This document shows, piece by piece, positions 60,009-64,000 of a stretch of 64,000 nt of DNA (positions are counted from its first letter, which is position 1; each line of letters starts with the position of its first letter). Below the pieces are notes generated by a model. It searched no databases. It was given only the letters and a program-made list of their open reading frames with translations, and was not told the DNA's origin. Origin of the DNA: Apoda limacodes. Taxonomy: Eukaryota; Arthropoda; Insecta; Lepidoptera; Limacodidae. The translations under genes were made by a program, and so were the position numbers. Location of the stretch: contig OX291558.1 in NCBI GenBank assembly GCA_946406115.1, positions 15,430,205 to 15,494,204 of the forward strand, in the 5' to 3' direction.

Positions 60009-63000
60009 ATGTATCTCAGTAAAAATATTATAGCTTTATCCGTGTTTGTGTCGATCGGCAGTGCTTTAAATATATTGGGAATATTCCCTTTTCAAGGAAA
60101 AACACACTTTTTCGTATTTAAAGTGTATTTGAAAGAATTGGCAAAAAGGGGACACAATGTTACAGTAATATCACACTTTCCACAAAAGGATGTACCACAG
60201 AATTACCATGATATTAGTTTGGCAGGAAGTATTAAGGAATTCGAAGATTTTATGCCTATCGAAAGAAATTACTTGTCAATTTTACGCGTTGGAAAACTTT
60301 TAACGTTTTCAGGAGCTCAGAATTGTGAAAACATGTTAGCCCATAAGCAAGTGCAGAATTTTATTTCGCAAAAACCTAAGTTTGATGTTGTGGTGCTGGA
60401 ATTATTCAACAGTGACTGTTCTCTAGGAATAGCACACCATTTGCAAGCTCCCGTGGTGGCAATGACCTCTCATGTGCTGTTACCTTGGCATTACAGTAGA
60501 CTTGGGCTGTTGCATAACCCCTCTTACGTACCAGCTCATTTCCTCGAGGGAGGATCAAAGCCAACTTTGTATCAAAGAGTAGAAAGAGTAATATTCGATT
60601 TTTACTTTAAAACACTTTTCTATCTAAAAACTCAACGAAGTGATCAAAATACACTTACAAAATTTATTGGCAATATTCCGTCATTAGAAGACTTGGCTCG
60701 TGAAGTAAAAATTGTGTTATTATATCACCACTTTATATTAACTCAATCCAGGATATTTCCATCAAATGTTATTGAGGTTGGGGGATTCCATGTGTCAGCG
60801 GCGAAACCTTTAACTGGGGTAAGTACTTATACGTAAAATATAATAACACCAGGAGTCAAAAAACCGCCTATCTCGACTATTACCTACCTGCTGTGAATAT
60901 TCACCTTTGCACCGATTTGGGTGTTCCAACCAGAGTTCCAAAGTTTATATGTAGCGTTCTCTAGTAGTTGGCAGGTGAAGAAATAGGTATTTGTTTGCGT
61001 GAAAGTATATAATTTGAATAAAAATATATATAGAAAGGTAACAGCGTTGTGTTCTTAACTTGCATCGTTGACAATATTCAAAAACACCCGTTGACCAACC
61101 AATAGTCAAAACATTATTGTATATTGTGTCAGAGGCCAAATTATTGTATATCTAACATCCCTCCTTGCCAGTGCCAGATTAATATCATTGGCAAATCGCA
61201 CCTTTATTAAAAAAGCTATAGTGTGTGGCGAGGTAACTGATATTTATACCTTTCTTTAGTTTTTTAACACTACGTATTACAGTATAGGTAATATTTCACA
61301 GGACCTCAAGAAATTTGTAGATGGTGCCCATAACGGTGTGATATTTATAAGTTTTGGCTCAGTAGCTAAAGCAAATACTTTAACAGCAGACAAATTACGA
61401 GCCATTACGGAGGTAATAAATGAACTTCCACATAAATTCGTATGGAAAATAAAATCTGGAAATAACACTCTACCGAACGTAAAACAAGACAAATTATTTA
61501 TTTCGGATTGGCTACCTCAAACTGATATTCTAGGTTTGTATTCTCTATTTTGTTTCAATAAACTAACATTTCTATTATTTTTTTACGTAAAAACTGCACA
61601 TATATAATTTCGCTTCACAAAATGACAATACATTGCAAGGCACGTTAAATGTTGCGTTAATTCAGCCATATTAATGAGACAATAGTAACACTACAAATCC
61701 GAGGACAATAAAATATAATTAATTAAAGTTTTAATTCCCTAACAAATATTAATTCAGTTTTCTGAAAATAGATGGTACTGTACCGAATAATTATAAGCTA
61801 TGGTTATGTTTTCTACTGTTAATAAATAGTAAGTTATTTTTTTCAAAATGAAATTGGTTCGCTTTTATAATCACAGATGGCACTGTTCCAAATAAAAAGA
61901 AGCTATTTAATTGTTTCGTCAGCTTTTAAATAGAAAGTGCTTTTATATTTTAACTTCCAGCCCGCGAACACAGACTATAGTAATATATACAGAATACGTC
62001 GCCGCCGGCGGCGACGGAACATTAGACAGTTTAGTTTTCACACACACACACACACACACACACTCGAGCGCGCGGGTATACTAGGTTCACTAATATACCC
62101 GGGCGCTTCGACTAGTTAGATTTAAATAATAATAGGCGAGGGCTGAAGAGTTACTTGCCGTTTCTTCTTTTCAGAACGCCTTTGAACTTTCAAACTTCCC
62201 TCTGAGCGGGCAAGAAAGTAATAATCTCTGCAAACACGTACTTTCAACCCTATTTTTGACTATGCATGAAGATTCTTTCAGAGCATGAGTAGTGTAAACA
62301 TAAATATTACATATCACAGCTTTATAATAACAGTATTATTTTTACAGTATGAGTTTTACTCATTTTATTTTTAATAATATATATATATTAATAACGATAC
62401 TAAAGCTTTAGTTTTAAAAACAAATTTTACCTTATCTCCGATTTGCGGTGAATTTTGACTAACTCGTAGGTGTCCGTTGTCAAATAAGTGGTCTGTCTTA
62501 CTAAATATAGTCCAGGGATTCCAAACTCCTTCCAATACCCAAAAAGCCCTTTCAGGATTGATACAAATATATTTTTTGAAATAGAACAACAGCCCATGAA
62601 TTCCATAATTACAGTTGTTCCACTACGGCAGTATTTTGTTTTACCTACCTTATGGAGTAAATAAGAATTAAACAAAAAATGCTTGATAACAATTTCTCCC
62701 ACAATCAGTAGTTCAAAAGAGTATTTCCGACGAAGACAACAAAGTACAATTCTAATCCAAATTAAATAAGTGATCCCCTAGGTGTTGCAAGCTTAGTGGT
62801 ATAAAAAAATGCAAGGATCATGTCGGTGAATCCTTGTGGAAGAAGACATTTGCCATTAAGTGTTCTGCCATATCAATAAATCAAAACTTATTATTTACAG
62901 CACATCCTAACACTTTGGCGTTTTACTCACACTCGGGTATGTTAAGCACTACAGAAGCCATACACTTTGGCGTGCCCATGGTAGCGATGCCCATATGCGG

Positions 63001-63933
63001 AGACCAGCCCGCCAATGCTGCTTCGGTGGAGGAGAGTGGACTTGGCGTGCAAATACAGATCAGAGATTTGACAAAAGACAACTTGCTTAAAGCTTTCAAA
63101 ACAGTTTTAGACCCAAGGTTAGTTAATAAAAATAATTTTGCTATTAATATTTCTCAACTTTTTTTTTACCACTAAGGTGGTAAGGTGGTTTAACGAGCTT
63201 GCGGTCTGCCAGGTGGCAAGCGGTCACTACAGCTTATGTTTGTATTATTATGTTAATGTAAATAGAAGAAAATAAGTACCTTCTCGCTCAGTCTTCTATC
63301 GTAAGTAGGTATCATATTTTAAAGTAAAACTAGTTAATGCCAGTGGCTTTACCTTCGTAGGACTTGAAATTACGCTAGTAAAGATGATTCTTTAATTGCT
63401 GACATAAACAAAAAGTTTTAACCTAAATAAAATGTAGTCATTTTTAGGGGCATGTACCGAAATCGTAAAAGAAACCCTTAACTGTGAAATTTCGGTGTTT
63501 GCCAAGCATGAAAAACGTAAGCATTTGACTATTTTTGTCATTTTCGGGGATAAAAACTACTGCAATATCAATAATAATGCAGAAAAACTTGCAACGTATA
63601 AAGGATTTATATTTCTGAACATCATAATCTGATGATTTAGAAAGATATGTTTTTATTAATTTCAGCTTTCGCAAAAACGTGCAACGATTGTCAAAAATAT
63701 GGCACGACCGACCCTTACCTCCGTTGGATACTGCTATATATTGGACTGAATTTGCTGCTCGTCATTCCAACTTCTCATTTAAACCCAGGGCTGCCGAAGT
63801 ACCAATGTATCAATACATGTATCTTGATGTTGCTTCGGTGTTTGTGATCTTAGTTTTAATTATAGTATTTTTATTTAAGTCTATTTTATCGGTAGCCGAT
63901 AAGAAAACATATAAAAAATCAAAACGGGCATGA
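60009..63933 (+). CDS. UDP-glycosyltransferase 2 (complete, four exons)
   Basis: Exons 60009..60818, 61302..61533, 62901..63117 and 63666..63933 (TGA) encode 508 aa. A signal peptide (residues 1-19) precedes ILGIFPFQGKTHF with the proton-abstracting His33. The NSDC motif carries the likely partner Asp. The donor-binding signature has His358, Ser359-Gly360 (usually Gly-Gly), Glu366 and Asp382-Gln383. A membrane span (about 473-492) and a cytosolic tail ending KSKRA follow; KxKxx is an ER-retrieval signal. It should glycosylate lipophilic compounds in the ER lumen; substrate unknown. It is the tandem paralog of UGT 1, with the same intron phases (0, 1, 2), an identical 217-base exon 3 length and much shorter introns. 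Confidence 0.95.
61976..62115 (+). repeat. GC palindrome, (CA)12 and second hairpin in UGT 2 intron 2
   Basis: A perfect 20-base palindrome CGTCGCCGCCGGCGGCGACG (61997..62016), a (CA)12 run (62039..62062), and a second hairpin with arms 62064..62080 and 62094..62111 (CGGGTATA facing TATACCCG) follow each other in AT-rich intron DNA. Confidence 0.8.
62780..62808 (+). repeat. LINE family A 3' tail fragment
   Basis: 'gttgcaagcttagtggtata' plus an A run, the end of the family A tail, in UGT 2 intron 2. Confidence 0.5.
63158..63240 (-). repeat. LINE family A 3' tail fragment
   Basis: T tract then 'accactaaggtggtaaggtgg' and 'ggtggcaagcggtcactaca', the reversed family A tail, in UGT 2 intron 3. 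Confidence 0.65.
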
Positions 63934-63974
63934 TGCGTATTTGTCAAAGTGTTTTGTGAAGTGAATTGTGTTTT

Positions 63975-63980
63975 ATTAAA
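63975..63980 (+). promoter_or_regulatory. Likely polyadenylation signal of UGT 2
   Basis: ATTAAA 41 bases after the stop codon, the most common variant of AATAAA. Confidence 0.45.
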
Positions 63981-64000
63981 CAATCTAAGTGTAGAAAATT

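Overview
The window is an AT-rich, intron-containing animal sequence that reads as the genome of a moth or butterfly (Lepidoptera). I base this on a tandem pair of insect-type UDP-glycosyltransferase (UGT) genes, chymotrypsin-like digestive protease genes with a typical exon plan, and a dense load of repeats typical of Lepidoptera: a jockey-like LINE, tRNA-derived SINEs, small Helitrons ending in CTAG, and hAT and Tc1 remnants. Species cannot be fixed from the sequence alone. No prokaryotic operons, CRISPR arrays or rRNA genes were seen, and no convincing true tRNA gene.

Layout. 1-4.6 kb: the last two exons of a chymotrypsin-family gene whose catalytic Ser codon has become Phe (probable serine protease homolog), with a 4.2-kb repeat-laden intron. 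5.7-6.5 kb: a foldback element with internal G/C-tract repeats. 7.2-12.6 kb: a very large inverted repeat (arms about 1.5-1.7 kb, spacer about 1.4 kb) holding a decayed DNA polymerase of the viral/Polinton type B family. 12.8-16.6 kb: degenerate repeats and a LINE fragment. 17.2-25.1 kb: a complete five-exon chymotrypsin-like protease gene, paralogous to the first. Its first intron carries a 2.57-kb P-element-like insertion with a THAP-type first exon. 25-39 kb: intergenic, with MITEs (one with a perfect 8-bp target duplication), SINEs, an internally deleted Tc1 element with an intact DD34E catalytic domain, and LINE fragments. 39.5-46.1 kb: complete four-exon UGT gene 1. 46-59.9 kb: intergenic, with a hAT-like MITE, a SINE, a 2.6-kb jockey-like LINE on the minus strand inside an inverted pair of another repeat, and a composite hAT relic. 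60.0-63.9 kb: complete four-exon UGT gene 2.

All four host genes are on the plus strand and form two paralogous pairs. The proteases have the make-up of secreted gut enzymes and the UGTs are membrane enzymes of the ER lumen, so the region would serve digestion and detoxification of diet compounds. In each pair one member has lost a residue normally essential for catalysis: Ser to Phe in the first protease, and the N-terminal proton-abstracting His to Asn in UGT 1. The other member of each pair keeps it. These substitutions, the large inverted polymerase relic and the THAP-bearing element are the most interesting observations.
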